Source: CAIWHR01 sp963709525 (GTDB taxonomy: Bacteria > Pseudomonadota > Gammaproteobacteria > Burkholderiales > Casimicrobiaceae). Taken from it: a DNA stretch of 64,000 nucleotides. Made by a program: the position numbers and the translations under genes. Positions within the stretch are counted from its first letter, which is position 1. Each line of letters opens with the position of its first letter. The stretch lies in contig CAVPXB010000027.1 in NCBI GenBank assembly GCA_963709525.1, positions 1-64,000 on the forward strand, in the 5' to 3' direction. Positions 17,316 to 27,266 of this stretch are shown piece after piece. The notes beneath the pieces are model-generated. The model did not search any database. It was not told the DNA's origin and saw only the letters and a program-made list of their open reading frames with translations.

Positions 17316-19964
17316 CTAGCCGGCCGTGTTGGATTGTGCAACCAGAATCGTGGCCAACGCCTCCGCAATGGATAACTGCTGACCGGCAGCGAATGCTTCG
17401 ACAAAGACCGCCGGTTCCAGCGCGTTCTGTACGGTCGCCAGGGCGACGTCCGCCAGCGCACGCATGGGACCGCCAATTGCATATTGGACCTGGCTGTGCG
17501 TATGCTCTGCCGAGCCAAAGAGTGTGGCGGCGTGGTGATACCGTTGCTGTGCGGTGGCGAGACGGGCGGCTACCCAGCACCTCTGCACTTGATCAACACT
17601 GACCGGCGCCAGCCGGAGGCCATCGGCCATGCTTTGCGCCAGCCATTGACCAGCCTCGTCGATGGCTCCCTCGCTCAGCTCAACTTCCGCCAGCCAGGTG
17701 TAGATCTGTGCCAGGTGCAAGGTATCTTTTAGTTGAAGACAAAGTTGCAGGCTCTCGTTCAGCAGCCGACGAGCTTCCCGTGCGTTGCCGCCGTAAAGCG
17801 TGACAATGCCCAGAAACGGCTGCCACATGCACAGCCCCTGGCGGATATTGAAGGTCGTCGCAATCGTTACTGCTGCATAAAAGCAGCGCTGCGCCTGCCC
17901 GAGATCGCCCAGCAGCGCCAGGCGGCCTAATACGCCATAGCCGTCACTGATTCCCCAGGGATCGCCCTGTGTCTGAGCCCGTTCTAAACCTTCGGCAGCC
18001 AAGGGCGCCGCCCGTGCCAATTCCCCTTGCTCGATCAAGAACACTGCATACCACTGGAGATAAGTACCAAGAACAAAGTTTTGATCGCTAATCGCACCAT
18101 ATTCAAGGCCTGACCCTGCCTTTTCACCAGCCGCGCGCGCCAAGGCAATGCTCCGCTCCCTGGCGGCGGTCGCCTGGTCAAAATCATTCGTTGTTCCGGC
18201 GATCAAGGACCAGGCAAAGGCATGGAGGAGCTTGTCCTCACAAAGTGGCAACAACGCCATCACTTCCTCCGTCCAACGGCCCATGGACTGAAACTCTTGC
18301 ATGGTCACCGCCGCGCGGTTGAAGGTCAGGAGACAGGCCAGGTGCAGGTCGGGGGCGAGGGCGTGCCGATGCGGCAGCAGTTGCGCCAACCACCTTGTTT
18401 CCTCGTAGGCGTCACCCGATAGCCCCCAGAAATAGCTGATCGCCACCATCAGGGAGGCGGCATCCGCATAGTGCGCTCCGTCAAGCGCCCACTGCAAGGC
18501 GGTGCGCAAGTTGCCGCGCTCAGGCTGCAAGCGTGCCAACCAGGTTGGCGCATCGGGCCCACGCAGATAACGGTCGCCTGTGCGGAAAAGGCGCAAATCG
18601 ACCGCGTAGTGGGCCTGGCGCACCTGTGCTTCCTCACCCTGAATACGCAATTGTTCCAGGGTGAACGCACGGATCGTTTCCAGAAGGGAAAAGCGGGATT
18701 CACCATCTGGCGTGGTTTCGCTGCGCACCAGGTTATGGCCGATCAGGATGTGGAGCGTGCGCTCCGTGCCCGAGCTGCCCATTGCCGGCCACTCGGCCAT
18801 GAGCGCGCTTACTTCCGCCAAGGCAAAACCGCCCGCAAAGACGCCCAGGCTGCGCAAGAGCCGCTGCTCTTCTTCTTTCAGCAAGACGTAGCTGTGCAGG
18901 ATGGCGGAGCGCAAGGTGCGTTGGCGCGGGGAAGATCGTGCGCGCCATCCACCAGCAAGTCCAGTGGGTGCGTACGCAGATGCGCCAGCAATTCGGCGGG
19001 CGAGAGGAGATCGATCTGTGCGGCGCACAATTCCAGGGCGAGCGGCAGATAATCCAGCCGTTGGCAGATCGCCTCCAAGGTCGGCCGGTTGTGCGGCGTC
19101 AGGTGGAAGCCGGCCGCCACCACCTGCGCACGCTGGACAAAGAGTTCCAGTGCCGCCGCGCGGTCGAGTGGCGCAACCTTGAAGCGCTGTTCTGCACGCA
19201 GATGCAGCCGCTCGCGGCTGGTCGCCAATACACAGAGGCCCGGACATTCCGTCAACACCAACGAGATCAGGTCGGCGGCGCCGTCGATCTGTTCTAGGTT
19301 GTCCAGTACGAGCAGCATCGTCTTGCGGCGCAGAAAGCCAATCAGCCGGCTTTGTGGTGACCTGGCGGCGGTGTCACCGGTGTCACCACCGCCGACGGCG
19401 TGGAGGATGGCAACGGCCATCAAGGCCGAATCGGCGATGGCGGCCAACGGTACAAAGATCGCGCCATTGGCGTAGAAGGCCTGCACACGCACGGCGACGG
19501 CCAATGCCAGCGTCGTCTTGCCGACACCCGGCGCACCTACGAAAGTCAACAGGCGGCCCTGGTGACCCGCCAACCGATGAGAAAGCTGATTGACGACGTG
19601 CTCGCGTCCGATCGAGCGCGGTGGGCAATGAAGGTAAATCGACTCGGCGCTCGTTGATCTCCGCCCGCCCCGCCATGGGGGGTGTGTGCCAGTGTGTGGC
19701 AGTGACCGGTACACGCTGGCCGCGGGCCAGCGCTGCTTGCGCGATGAAAGCGTCGGCCGCGGCACGATCATCCTGCAACCCCAGCGCCGGGACAAAGCGC
19801 TCAGCCACAGCCTGGAGGTTGGGGAGCCGTTGCGCTTTTTCCAGGCTGCAAATCTGTGATTCGCTATAGCCCAGCGCCGCGGCAAGATCACACTGCGTCA
19901 TACCTGCCTCTTTGCGTAGGCGTTTGAGCAAGGCACCAAAGGCTAGCGCGTCGCTACGCTGCAT
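17316..19964 (-). CDS. XRE-NB-ARC-TPR transcriptional regulator (AfsR/LuxR-like signal-transducing ATPase), frameshifted
   Basis: About 880 residues. Residues about 8-65 are a helix-turn-helix of XRE type (LLKRLRKEAGMTQCDLAAAL, then GYSESQICSLEKAQRLPNLQ). The STAND ATPase has Walker A VGAPGVGKTT, Walker B LLVLDNLEQID, a sensor TSRERL and LPLALELCAA. The C-terminal half is TPR-like helices (RERSIALARAAG, then repeated LAAEGLERAQ / LNESLQLCLQ segments). Shifts occur near 19660 and 18930. This architecture is frequent in Chloroflexota. It is divergent from the secreted-protein gene 205 bp away, which is a natural candidate target. Confidence 0.82.
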
Positions 19965-20168
19965 AGGGCCCGTTTCCTTTTCAACTCTGCCTGCTACTGG
20001 ACTTCTACCCTGCTTTTCAGCAACCCTCTGCCTGATAAACCAACAGCCAGTGACTTTTTGTGAAGTTTTTGTGAAGAAAGCAGTGGCGCCTGGCCGCCCA
20101 GCCAGTAGAGTTGATGCACGGGCGTAGTATACAGACCAACCAGCTGTATTTGAAAGAGGAGAAAAAGC

Positions 20169-20681
20169 ATGCGTAAGACAATGTTGCCATTCGTGGCTTT
20201 CCTGCTGACATCGGCGTTCTTGTTCGCCGCATACCAGTCGATCAACCCGAGCGGGGCTATTGCGGAGAGCGCGCCTGCCAGGGCGCCAGGTACAGCGGCG
20301 GGCAGCCCAGGTTCATGTTCCCTGTCCACACTCAAAGGGCGTTATCTCTTTGCCCATTCGGGGACGATTCTGCCACCCGCCTTTGGGGTAAGTGAGGCAA
20401 CGCCGGGGGCTGATGCCGGCATTCATACCTTCAACGGCGACGGCACAGGCACGGATATTGTGACCGTGCGCGTCGGCAGCCAGATCTTTCTGAACAATGT
20501 CACGGTCCCCTTCACCTATACAGTCAACGCCGATTGTACAGGTGAATACAGGACGCAGATCGATAACGGGCCGGCATTCAATCTCTTCGCTGCCCCTAAG
20601 GGTGAATCGGTCGTCATGATTTCAACCGAACCGCCCGGCAACTATGTAGCAGGCATCGATCAGCGCGTTGCCAACAAGTAG
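20169..20681 (+). CDS. Secreted protein of unknown function
   Basis: A 170-residue protein with an N-terminal signal (MRKTMLPFVAFLLTSAFLFA, then AYQ) and a probable cleavage before the Ala/Pro-rich linker. The mature part has two cysteines (SCSLSTLKGRYLFAHSG and NADCTGEY) likely bridged, and beta-rich GIHTFNGDGTGTDIVTVRVG. No known catalytic motif is visible. AGAGGAG supplies the ribosome binding site and a strong terminator follows 52 bp later, so it is a single-gene unit. It is transcribed divergently from the STAND regulator. Confidence 0.8.
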   Translation: MRKTMLPFVAFLLTSAFLFAAYQSINPSGAIAESAPARAPGTAAGSPGSCSLSTLKGRYLFAHSGTILPPAFGVSEATPGADAGIHTFNGDGTGTDIVTVRVGSQIFLNNVTVPFTYTVNADCTGEYRTQIDNGPAFNLFAAPKGESVVMISTEPPGNYVAGIDQRVANK

Positions 20682-20732
20682 AGCGCTGTTGGGCAAGGAA
20701 CCGGACGAAGGTCCCGGTCTTGGTTGTCTATT

Positions 20733-20773
20733 GAGGAGAGGCGGGTGGCAAACTTCACCCGCCTCTCCTCTTT
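20733..20773 (+). terminator. Rho-independent terminator after the secreted-protein gene
   Basis: A perfect 15-bp stem (20733-20747 with 20756-20770), an 8-nt loop, then TTTAT. Confidence 0.9.
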
Positions 20774-20836
20774 ATGTCACGCTGCGATTGGTCTCAGCGC
20801 GGCAGTGACGCAAACAAGCATGGTATAATGAGCACC

Positions 20837-21133
20837 GTGACGCAACGGGATCAAGTGATTCGTACGCTGCAGGCAAACAAATCCGAGTTGGCTGTCACCT
20901 ACGGGGTGCGCAGCCTGGCGCTGTTCGGCTCGCTTCCGCACGACGAAGCGACCGGCCAGAGCGACGTCGACCTGCTGGTCGAGTTTGACCGTGCCGTCGG
21001 CTACTTTGGACTGGTGGCGCTGCAGGACCACCTGGCGGATCTGCTGCGCCGGCCGGTCGATCTCGGCACGCTTGCCGGCCTCAAGCCCCGCATCCGCCAA
21101 CACGTCGAGCAGGACCTGGTCTCTGTCCTCTAG
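20837..21133 (+). CDS. MNT-domain nucleotidyltransferase (MntA-like), copy 3, intact
   Basis: The only undamaged copy: TQRDQVIRTLQANKSELAV, VRSLALFGSLPHDEATGQSD, then VDLLVEFDRAVGYFGLVALQ and DHLADLLRRPVDLGTLAGL. GSLPHDEATGQSDVD is the GSx10DxD catalytic motif. I chose the GTG at 20837 because the -10 box TATAAT (20824-20829) ends 7 nt upstream, exactly as in the other copies; an ATG at 20828 inside the -10 is the alternative. No HEPN gene follows, so it is an orphan antitoxin or acts on the HepT at 11135. The upstream 30 bp are shared with the other copies. Confidence 0.8.
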   Translation: MTQRDQVIRTLQANKSELAVTYGVRSLALFGSLPHDEATGQSDVDLLVEFDRAVGYFGLVALQDHLADLLRRPVDLGTLAGLKPRIRQHVEQDLVSVL

Positions 21134-21831
21134 CAGGCGGCGAACAGGGCCGGCTCGAGATCTTCGTGGCGGCCATAACTCCCGTGCCTGTCTTGTCGCC
21201 CGAAGATGTGGTGTCACGGCTGTAGCGATCAAGCGCATTAGCCGTTTGCCGTTTGCTGATCGCGAAGTGCGTTGCGAGAGCAAACCAGGAACTCGACACA
21301 GAGGCGTAAGGTCGTCACCTTTGCCGGGGAGTCCGTGTCTGAGCTATGCCGGGCATTTCGAGAGCCGGTCGACGACTCCTTGGTATGTTGCGCTAACCTC
21401 CTGGAGGTATCCGACCGAAGGTCGGCGCCCACTTCCTGGAGGTACCCCCACCTCCTGGAGGTGTCCCCAATGGGTGTCAATCTACGCAGCTTCGGCCGTC
21501 TTCTGCTCGGGGCTGGTCCTACCTCGACAGCTTCTATTGCGCGGCGATCGCCCTCTCTACCGGCGGTCCGGTTTTTCCCATCCGGCGCTGCTTCAGCCAT
21601 AATACAGAGTTGGTGTTACAGATAGAGCCCTTGCTGCCAGCTGGGAGGCAAGCCATTTTCGCCGCCCCGCCGGCGATGGGCACGTCGGTGGTGAGCGCCG
21701 GCTGTGGACTGGACGACATGATCAAACAAGGCGACTTTGCCGGCACTTTTGGAAACCGTCACCGTGACAGAGTAGATCAGCGGATGATGGTCATCGGATC
21801 GCAAACAATATTCTGTCATTGGAGGAAAAGT
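21134..21831. other. Gene-free stretch with HicB relic and palindromic repeat
   Basis: About 21309-21385 is similar to the HicB-like gene (VVTFAGESVSEL, then RAF and PVDDS). 21396-21483 is the second copy of the ACCTCCTGGAGGT tandem palindrome, followed by the same CCAATGGGTGTCAA that opens the kinase gene. 21486-21831 shows nothing recognisable apart from the GGAGG ribosome binding site of the hydrolase. Confidence 0.6.
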
Positions 21832-23905
21832 ATGAAGATAAACGTGTTCCTGCTTGTCCTGTTGGGCCTTGCGCTGAACGCCGGCGTCGCCGCCGCACAG
21901 AGCGATGTCAAACCGGAACTCTACACAGCCACCGTGATTGACTGTCCCAGCGACATCCTCAACGGCATGGCGTTTACCGACCGCGACTACGCCAGCGCCT
22001 TTGGGCTCACCAACCTCAACGGCGAAGTCGAGGGCAAAACCATGGAGTGCGGTATCGTAACGGTGCCGGAAAACTACGACAAACCGGATGGGCGCCAGAT
22101 AGAGCTTTTCTACATGCGCCTCTTCAGCTCCAGCAAGTCGCCGGCGGCCGACCCCCTGATCTATCTCTCCGGGGGACCGGGATTGCCGGCACGCACGAAG
22201 TCGCGAGCAACCCGATGACGCTCGCCAACCTCAACCAGATTCGCGAGCGCCGCGACATCGTCACCTACGACCAGCGCGGCACCGGCTATTCCAACTACCT
22301 GCTCTGCGCGCCGTTCTCGTCGGCAGTCGGCATGCTGTTGGAACGCAACCAGGACCCGGCCGTCGATGCCCAGTTCGAGACGATTCTCAACGATCCCTTC
22401 ATCCCGGTAGCCTTTGCCCCTAATCTGTGCGCCGGCATGTATGCCGCGATCACCGACGTCGACCTGGGCCAATACAACAGTGTCGCCAGTGCCAATGACA
22501 TCTCCCACCTGGCGGAGGCACTGGGCTACACCGAAGGCTACGACCTCTACGGCACGAGCTATGGCACACGCCTGTCGCAGTACGCCATGCGCACGACGCC
22601 CGAGCAGGTGCGCAGCGTGGTGTTGGACGGCGCCCTGGCGCCGAGCCAGGCCAATGCGACCATGACCTTTGCCAAGCGCTTCGAGCAATACCTGAACATC
22701 TTCGCCCAGTGCGCCGCCGACGATGCGTGCAACGCAGCCTACCCGAATCTGAAGGAGCGCTTCGCCGCCCTGCTGGCCAAGATCGAGGCGAATCCGGTTG
22801 TGCTCGACCCGCCCATGGTGGTGAATTCCAACTGGACGTTTATGGGCAACCTGCCCCCGGTGCTGGACAAAATCGATCCGAGCTTCTTCGTGGGCCTCGC
22901 CGGTCTGAGCAACGCCTATCCGGGTGGCGGACCGGCCAACCTCGTGCCGCGCACCATCCTGGCCCTGGAAGAAGGCGATCTTGACTACGTGCGCAGTGCA
23001 TTCGGCGCGACCGATGCGCCCGCCGCGGCGCTGCCACGCCGGCACCCGTGGCGCCGCCTGCCGACGCCCAACCGGCGTTCCAAGCGGATCAGCCCCTGTT
23101 CCAGGCGCCCTTCAGCACGCTGCTCATGTTTGCCCAGGTCCTGGCCGCCGGTGGCGACCGCGGCATCGACACGCAGTGGCTCTCCATTGCGCTCAACGAT
23201 CTGCAGGCGCGCCTGGTGGGCGGTGAAGATCAGGTCGACTTGATGGAGGATCTGATTACCTTGAGTGTGGTACCCAACAGCGGCGTCGACGCGCAGAACC
23301 TGATCGACTATGCCAACGAGCACCTGAGCGCCGAGGCGGCGACGGCGGCCAATGCAGTCGTCGCAGAGATGACCCACAACGACGTGCGCAAGACCATGTG
23401 GTCCATTCAGGACGTCGCCATGAATTTGGGGCGTCCGGAGGCGCGTGGCGCCTCCGCCGTCCAGCAATCTGCCGTGAACTGCGCCGAGGACATTGCGTTC
23501 ACGTCCCCGGAGGAGGCCCAGGCCTATCTGGATGCCTCGCCGTTCCCGCAGCTGCTCACGCTGCCGGTAGAGGTCAACAACATGCTCTTCAAGAGCTGTG
23601 AGTTCTACCCCAAGCTGCTGGACGAAAGTGTCACCGAGCCGGTCATGAGCGACATCCCAACCCTGGTCTTCCAGCAAGCGCTGGATATCCAGACGCCGTT
23701 GTCGTGGGCGCAGGACATCCTGGCGACCTTGAACACCGGCTATTACGTGGAATGGCCGAACATGGGGCATGTGGCCGCCGGCCATGACTACCTGGGCTGC
23801 TCCGGCGACATCGCCGCCGCCTTCCTGGACAACCCGGCTCATGCACCGAATGCCAGTTGTGCGCAGGGATCGGACTACAAGCTGAACTTCGTGCTGCCCG
23901 AGTAA
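21832..23905 (+). CDS. Secreted alpha/beta hydrolase (tripeptidyl-aminopeptidase-like), frameshifted
   Basis: About 690 residues with signal peptide MKINVFLLVLLGLALNAGVA, then AAQ. Conserved parts: CGIVTVPENYDKPDGRQIEL, YLSGGPG, DIVTYDQRGTGYS, the nucleophile elbow DLYGTSYGTRLSQYAMR (GxSxG), and near the end LVFQQALDIQTPLSWA and a probable catalytic histidine in WPNMGHVAAG. These match the exported S33/TAP-like peptidase group with a large cap domain. Two indels, at about 22180 and 23030, must be corrected. RBS GGAGG at 21821. It probably releases short peptides outside the cytoplasmic membrane. Followed by a strong hairpin. Confidence 0.8.
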
Positions 23906-23932
23906 AAGCCCGAGTAAGAGATTGTCGGGCCT

Positions 23933-23970
23933 ACCGGTGACAGCCACTTTCCAAAGTGGCTGTCACCGGT
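23933..23970. terminator. Long perfect hairpin downstream of the hydrolase gene
   Basis: An 18-bp perfect inverted repeat (23933-23950 with 23953-23970) around a 2-bp centre, 28 bp after the stop codon. There is no U-run, so a REP-like palindrome or bidirectional stabiliser is as likely as a terminator. Confidence 0.65.
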
Positions 23971-24029
23971 GCATAGCACAGCAAACACGAAGACGCACCC
24001 TGCATGCCGGCGTCGTGCGCGACCCTGGG

Positions 24030-24118
24030 GGCGTTCGTATAGCTCGGATATCTTTTGGCGTTCCACCGTGGCTACGGAGAGGGCATCTTCAAAGTCAATG
24101 GGATTGCTGCTATACGGC
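24030..24118 (-). pseudogene. VapC fragment
   Basis: Encodes SNPIDFEDALSVATVERQKI, then SELYE, nearly identical at DNA level to 16394-16475 of the complete vapC. No flanking toxin or antitoxin sequence is visible. Confidence 0.75.
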
Positions 24119-24163
24119 AGGCAGCGCGGCAGTGATGCAAACAAGCATGGTATCATGAGCGCC

Positions 24164-24247
24164 ATGACGCAACGCGATCAAGTTATCCGTACGCTGCAAG
24201 CAAACAAATCCGCAACAGGTCAAGATGATGATGACTTGGGCGAGTAG
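24164..24247 (+). pseudogene. MNT nucleotidyltransferase remnant, copy 4
   Basis: MTQRDQVIRTLQANKS and its promoter repeat match copies 1-3 from about 24130; similarity ends after 24210 and the frame stops at 24245-24247. The following bases (about 24237-24275) resemble 7877-7918, upstream of the Tat-exported gene. Confidence 0.75.
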
Positions 24248-24436
24248 TATAGTGGGGTCACAGGCGGCTGGCAAACAGCTCATCAAGGGGGTGCACAGAT
24301 GAGTTGGGATGTCAAGGGTTGAAAAAGGGCAATAGTGAATACATGGATAAGGGTTTTGAGCGCCGGTGACAGGGAACACGAAACTTGTCCCCTGAACTGG
24401 GTGCCCAGCGGTAGAGAGAAAGGCGTCGTTTTGAGT

Positions 24437-25677
24437 TCAAGCCCGTTGCCGGTTAGTTGGCAGCAGGCAAGAAAGGTCGGAGCCCGTAGGCGGCAAGCGG
24501 TAGAGATGGGTGCCATAGCGCAGTTCAGTCAACTCCTGGCCGATGCCCAGACGATCCAACTGCAAGCGCACAAAGTGCGAGCAACTCAAGCCATGACGCA
24601 TGACTTTGCCGCCTTGTTCGGCCCAGGCCCAAAACTTACTGGCGATGGTCAGGGCATCGTTATGGCGGTCCACGGACGGTTGTGCCAGAGATACCAGACG
24701 CTGACCAACAGTTGGCGGGCAATCGCCACAATGGCCTTGCGTCGCCGTGCGGCGCGCAATAGCGGCGAACTTGGCCTGCCAATGAGCGTTGTGGGCCACG
24801 GCGCCCAGGCGGCTTCCACCATGGCCGTACGCAGTTCGCGCCGTCCTTGTTTGGTGATGCCGCCGGTGTGATGCGTCTCGCCTGAGTCATGGATGCTACG
24901 CCCAGACCCGCATAGCCCACGAGTTGGTTGGGATGCTCGAAGCGGCTGATGTCGCCGATGGCGGCCAGCAGCGTCATGGCCGTGATGGTGCCAACACCGC
25001 TCTGTTGCAGCAGGTAGGGCACCTGGTCGCACCAGGGTTCGGACGTGCTCTGCTGATAGAGCAGGGCATCCACCTCCGCCAGCAGTGGCGCGACTTGGTC
25101 CAGCACCGCAAGTCTTGGCTGACCAACAACTGCTCCGGTGCCGTCAGGGTCAAGGCTTCCCACCAGCTGCGCTGCTCAGGACCGAACAGTGCCCGCGGGC
25201 GGCAGCCAATTGTGACGTTGCAGTACGCTCTGCAGCCGGTTGCGTGCTCGCGTGCGCTGCCGGATCAAGCGTTGCCGTTGGCCACCAACATGCGTAGGGC
25301 GCGCACTGGTTCGGGCGGCACCCACACCGTGGGCAGCAGTCCCGTCGCCAACAAATGCGCCAGCTTGAGCGTGTCGTGGGTGTCGGTCTTGACCGGGGCC
25401 GAGCCGATCCATTTCACCAACAGCGGATTGGCCACCACTACCGTGGCGCCGCAGCGCCGTCAGTTGGTCGTACAGATGCCAGGCGCTCCCGTGGCCTCGA
25501 TCACCACCACATCGTCTGGCTAGATCTGCTCCCGATACCACTGTCGTACTGGTCCAGGGTGAGCTTGCGTGGCCGTAGCACCACTTGTTGCTGCCCATCG
25601 ATCGCCCCGGCCATGATATACTGTTTGTGTACGTCCAGCGCAATGAAGCGCGTGGGCTGACTGGATGATGAAGTCAT
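24437..25677 (-). mobile_element. IS110-family transposase, copy A, multiply frameshifted
   Basis: The start at 25677 opens MTSSSSQPTRFIALDVHKQY, the first acidic residue of the DEDD (RuvC-like) transposase domain, followed by IDGQQQVVLRPRKLTLDQY. The C-terminal Transposase_20 region reads GVGTITAMTLLAAIGDISRF, then EHPNQLVGYAGLG, and the protein ends near 24437 after TELRYGTHLYRLPP. At least five shifts break it, so it is probably inactive as written. About 410 codons is normal for the family. It faces away from copy B, and their upstream regions align. Confidence 0.85.
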
Positions 25678-25976
25678 GGATACCTCCTGTTGTTGCCTGA
25701 CAACCAGCATGGTCATCAGCGCATGCTTCTGGGCGAATGGCTTCATGCACAGATTCGGGCTTGCCCTTGCCGTGGGCATCCCAGTTGAGTGATTCGAGCG
25801 GGCGGTCAAACATTTCAACGGGCTCGCATTGCGTCCCAACACCCAGTAACGACCTGCCCAAACGCCATGCGCCTCGACAGCGTCCCCGCCGACTCAACAT
25901 CTGTCAGCTTCGCGCTCGTCGCCACGATGACAACTCCATCCTAACATTTCATATTCGGGGCACGCACGCAGCGTAG
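25678..25976 (-). ncRNA. Conserved non-coding 5' region of IS110 copy A (bridge-RNA candidate)
   Basis: Read on the minus strand this region aligns along about 270 bp with 26044-26350 of copy B, including identical blocks of 26, 17 and 28 nt, although neither codes for a consistent protein. IS110-group elements carry their bridge RNA in the non-coding end upstream of the transposase. RNA identity is inferred from position and conservation; I have not folded it. Confidence 0.45.
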
Positions 25977-26043
25977 GGGCACAAGGTCCGGCGCAACCAA
26001 GCCGCCCATAACCGCGATCCCCCCATCGCCGGACCTTGTGCCC
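25977..26043. repeat. 17-bp inverted repeat between the two IS110 copies
   Basis: 25977-25993 and 26027-26043 are perfect inverted copies (GGGCACAAGGTCCGGCG and its complement) separated by 33 bp. Each marks the outer limit of similarity between the two upstream regions, so it may be the element end or part of the target. Confidence 0.8.
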
Positions 26044-26350
26044 GCCACCTGCAAACGGCCCCGCCCAGCCCCGAATCTAAAATGTCAGTATGTAGTTGTA
26101 TCGTGGCGTCGGAAGCGCGATGCGAGCCGATGTGAAGAGAGTGGGCACGCACGGGAGGCGCATGGCGTTTGGGCAGGTCGTACAGGGTGGTGGGACGCAA
26201 ATGAGCCCGATGAAATGTTTGACCGCCCCTCGAATCGCTCAACTGGGAGGCCGGCAGGGCAAAGGCAAGCCCGAATCTGTGCATGAAGCCATTAGCCCAG
26301 AAGAATGCGCTGAAGACCTGGTTGAGTATCAGGCAACAAGAGGAGGTGCC
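26044..26350 (+). ncRNA. Conserved non-coding 5' region of IS110 copy B (bridge-RNA candidate)
   Basis: About 300 bp between the inverted repeat and the transposase ATG, homologous to the region before copy A. Its strongly conserved blocks begin at about 26156 (the run through GGCGTTTGGGCAGGTCGT), 26212 (GAAATGTTTGACCGCCC) and 26260. AGGAGGTG at 26341-26348 is the transposase ribosome binding site. See the facing region for the basis of the bridge-RNA idea. Confidence 0.45.
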
Positions 26351-27262
26351 ATGGCTACAGTGCATACAGTCCAGTCCGCGCGTTTCATTGGCGTGGACAT
26401 GCACAAACGTATGTCATGGCCGGGTGCGGTCAATAGAGCATCAACAAGTGGTGCTACGGCCCAGGAAACTCACCCTGGAGCAGTTCGGAGCTGGTATCAG
26501 AAGCGTTCGTGCCGAGCGATGTGTGGTAATCGAGGCCAGCGGAACGCCTGGCATGTGTACGACCAACTAACGGCGCCGGAGCAACGGTGTTCGTGGCCAA
26601 TCCCTGTTGGTGAAGTGGATCGGTTCGGCCCCGGTCAAGACCGACGCCCACGACAACGTCAAGCTGGCCAAATTGTTGGCCGACGGGACTCCTGCCCACG
26701 GTTTGGGTGCCGCCCGAACCGGTGCCCGCCTTACGTATGTTGGTGGCCAACGGCAACGCTGGATCGGCAGCGCACCAGGCGCGCAACCGGCTCCAGGGCG
26801 TGCTGCAGGCGTCACAACTGGCTGCCACCCGCCGGGGCGACCTATTTGCACCTGAACAACACGGCTGGTGGGAAGCGCTTGCAGCTGACGGCACCGGAGC
26901 GGTTGCTCGTCAGCCAGGATTTGCGGATGCTGGATCAGGTCGCGCCGCTCATGGACGGAGGTGGAGTGCCCTCTCTGTCGGCAGAGCACCTCCGAACCCT
27001 GGTGCGAGCCAGGCGCCCTACCTGATTCAACAGAGCGGTGACGGAACTGCTTAACGGCCATGACGCTGCTGGGCGCCATCGGCGATATCAGCCGCTTTGA
27101 GCATCCTAACCAGTTGGTCGGCTATGCTGGCTTGGGAGCTCAGGTCCACGCCTCGGGTGAGACGCACAACACAGGCGGTATCACCAAGCAAGGACGACGT
27201 GAGCTGCGTGCGGCCATGGTGGAAGCGGCCTGGGTAGCCGTCGGCCATAACCCGGGTCCGCT
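26351..27262 (+). mobile_element. IS110-family transposase, copy B, frameshifted and cut at its 3' end
   Basis: MATVHTVQSARFIGVDMHKR begins the DEDD domain. Changing frames gives VVLRPRKLTLEQFGAGIRS, GTPGMCTTN or in the partner frame NAWHVYDQLTAP, WIGSAPVKTDAHDNVKLAKL, then LADG, and finally MTLLGAIGDISRFEHPNQLV, GYAGLG and GGITKQGRRELRAAMVEAAW. Similarity to copy A stops after VGHNP (about 27251), leaving about 75 residues missing. The next gene starts 4 bp after the annotated end and belongs to a different kind of genome. Confidence 0.85.
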
Positions 27263-27266
27263 GACG

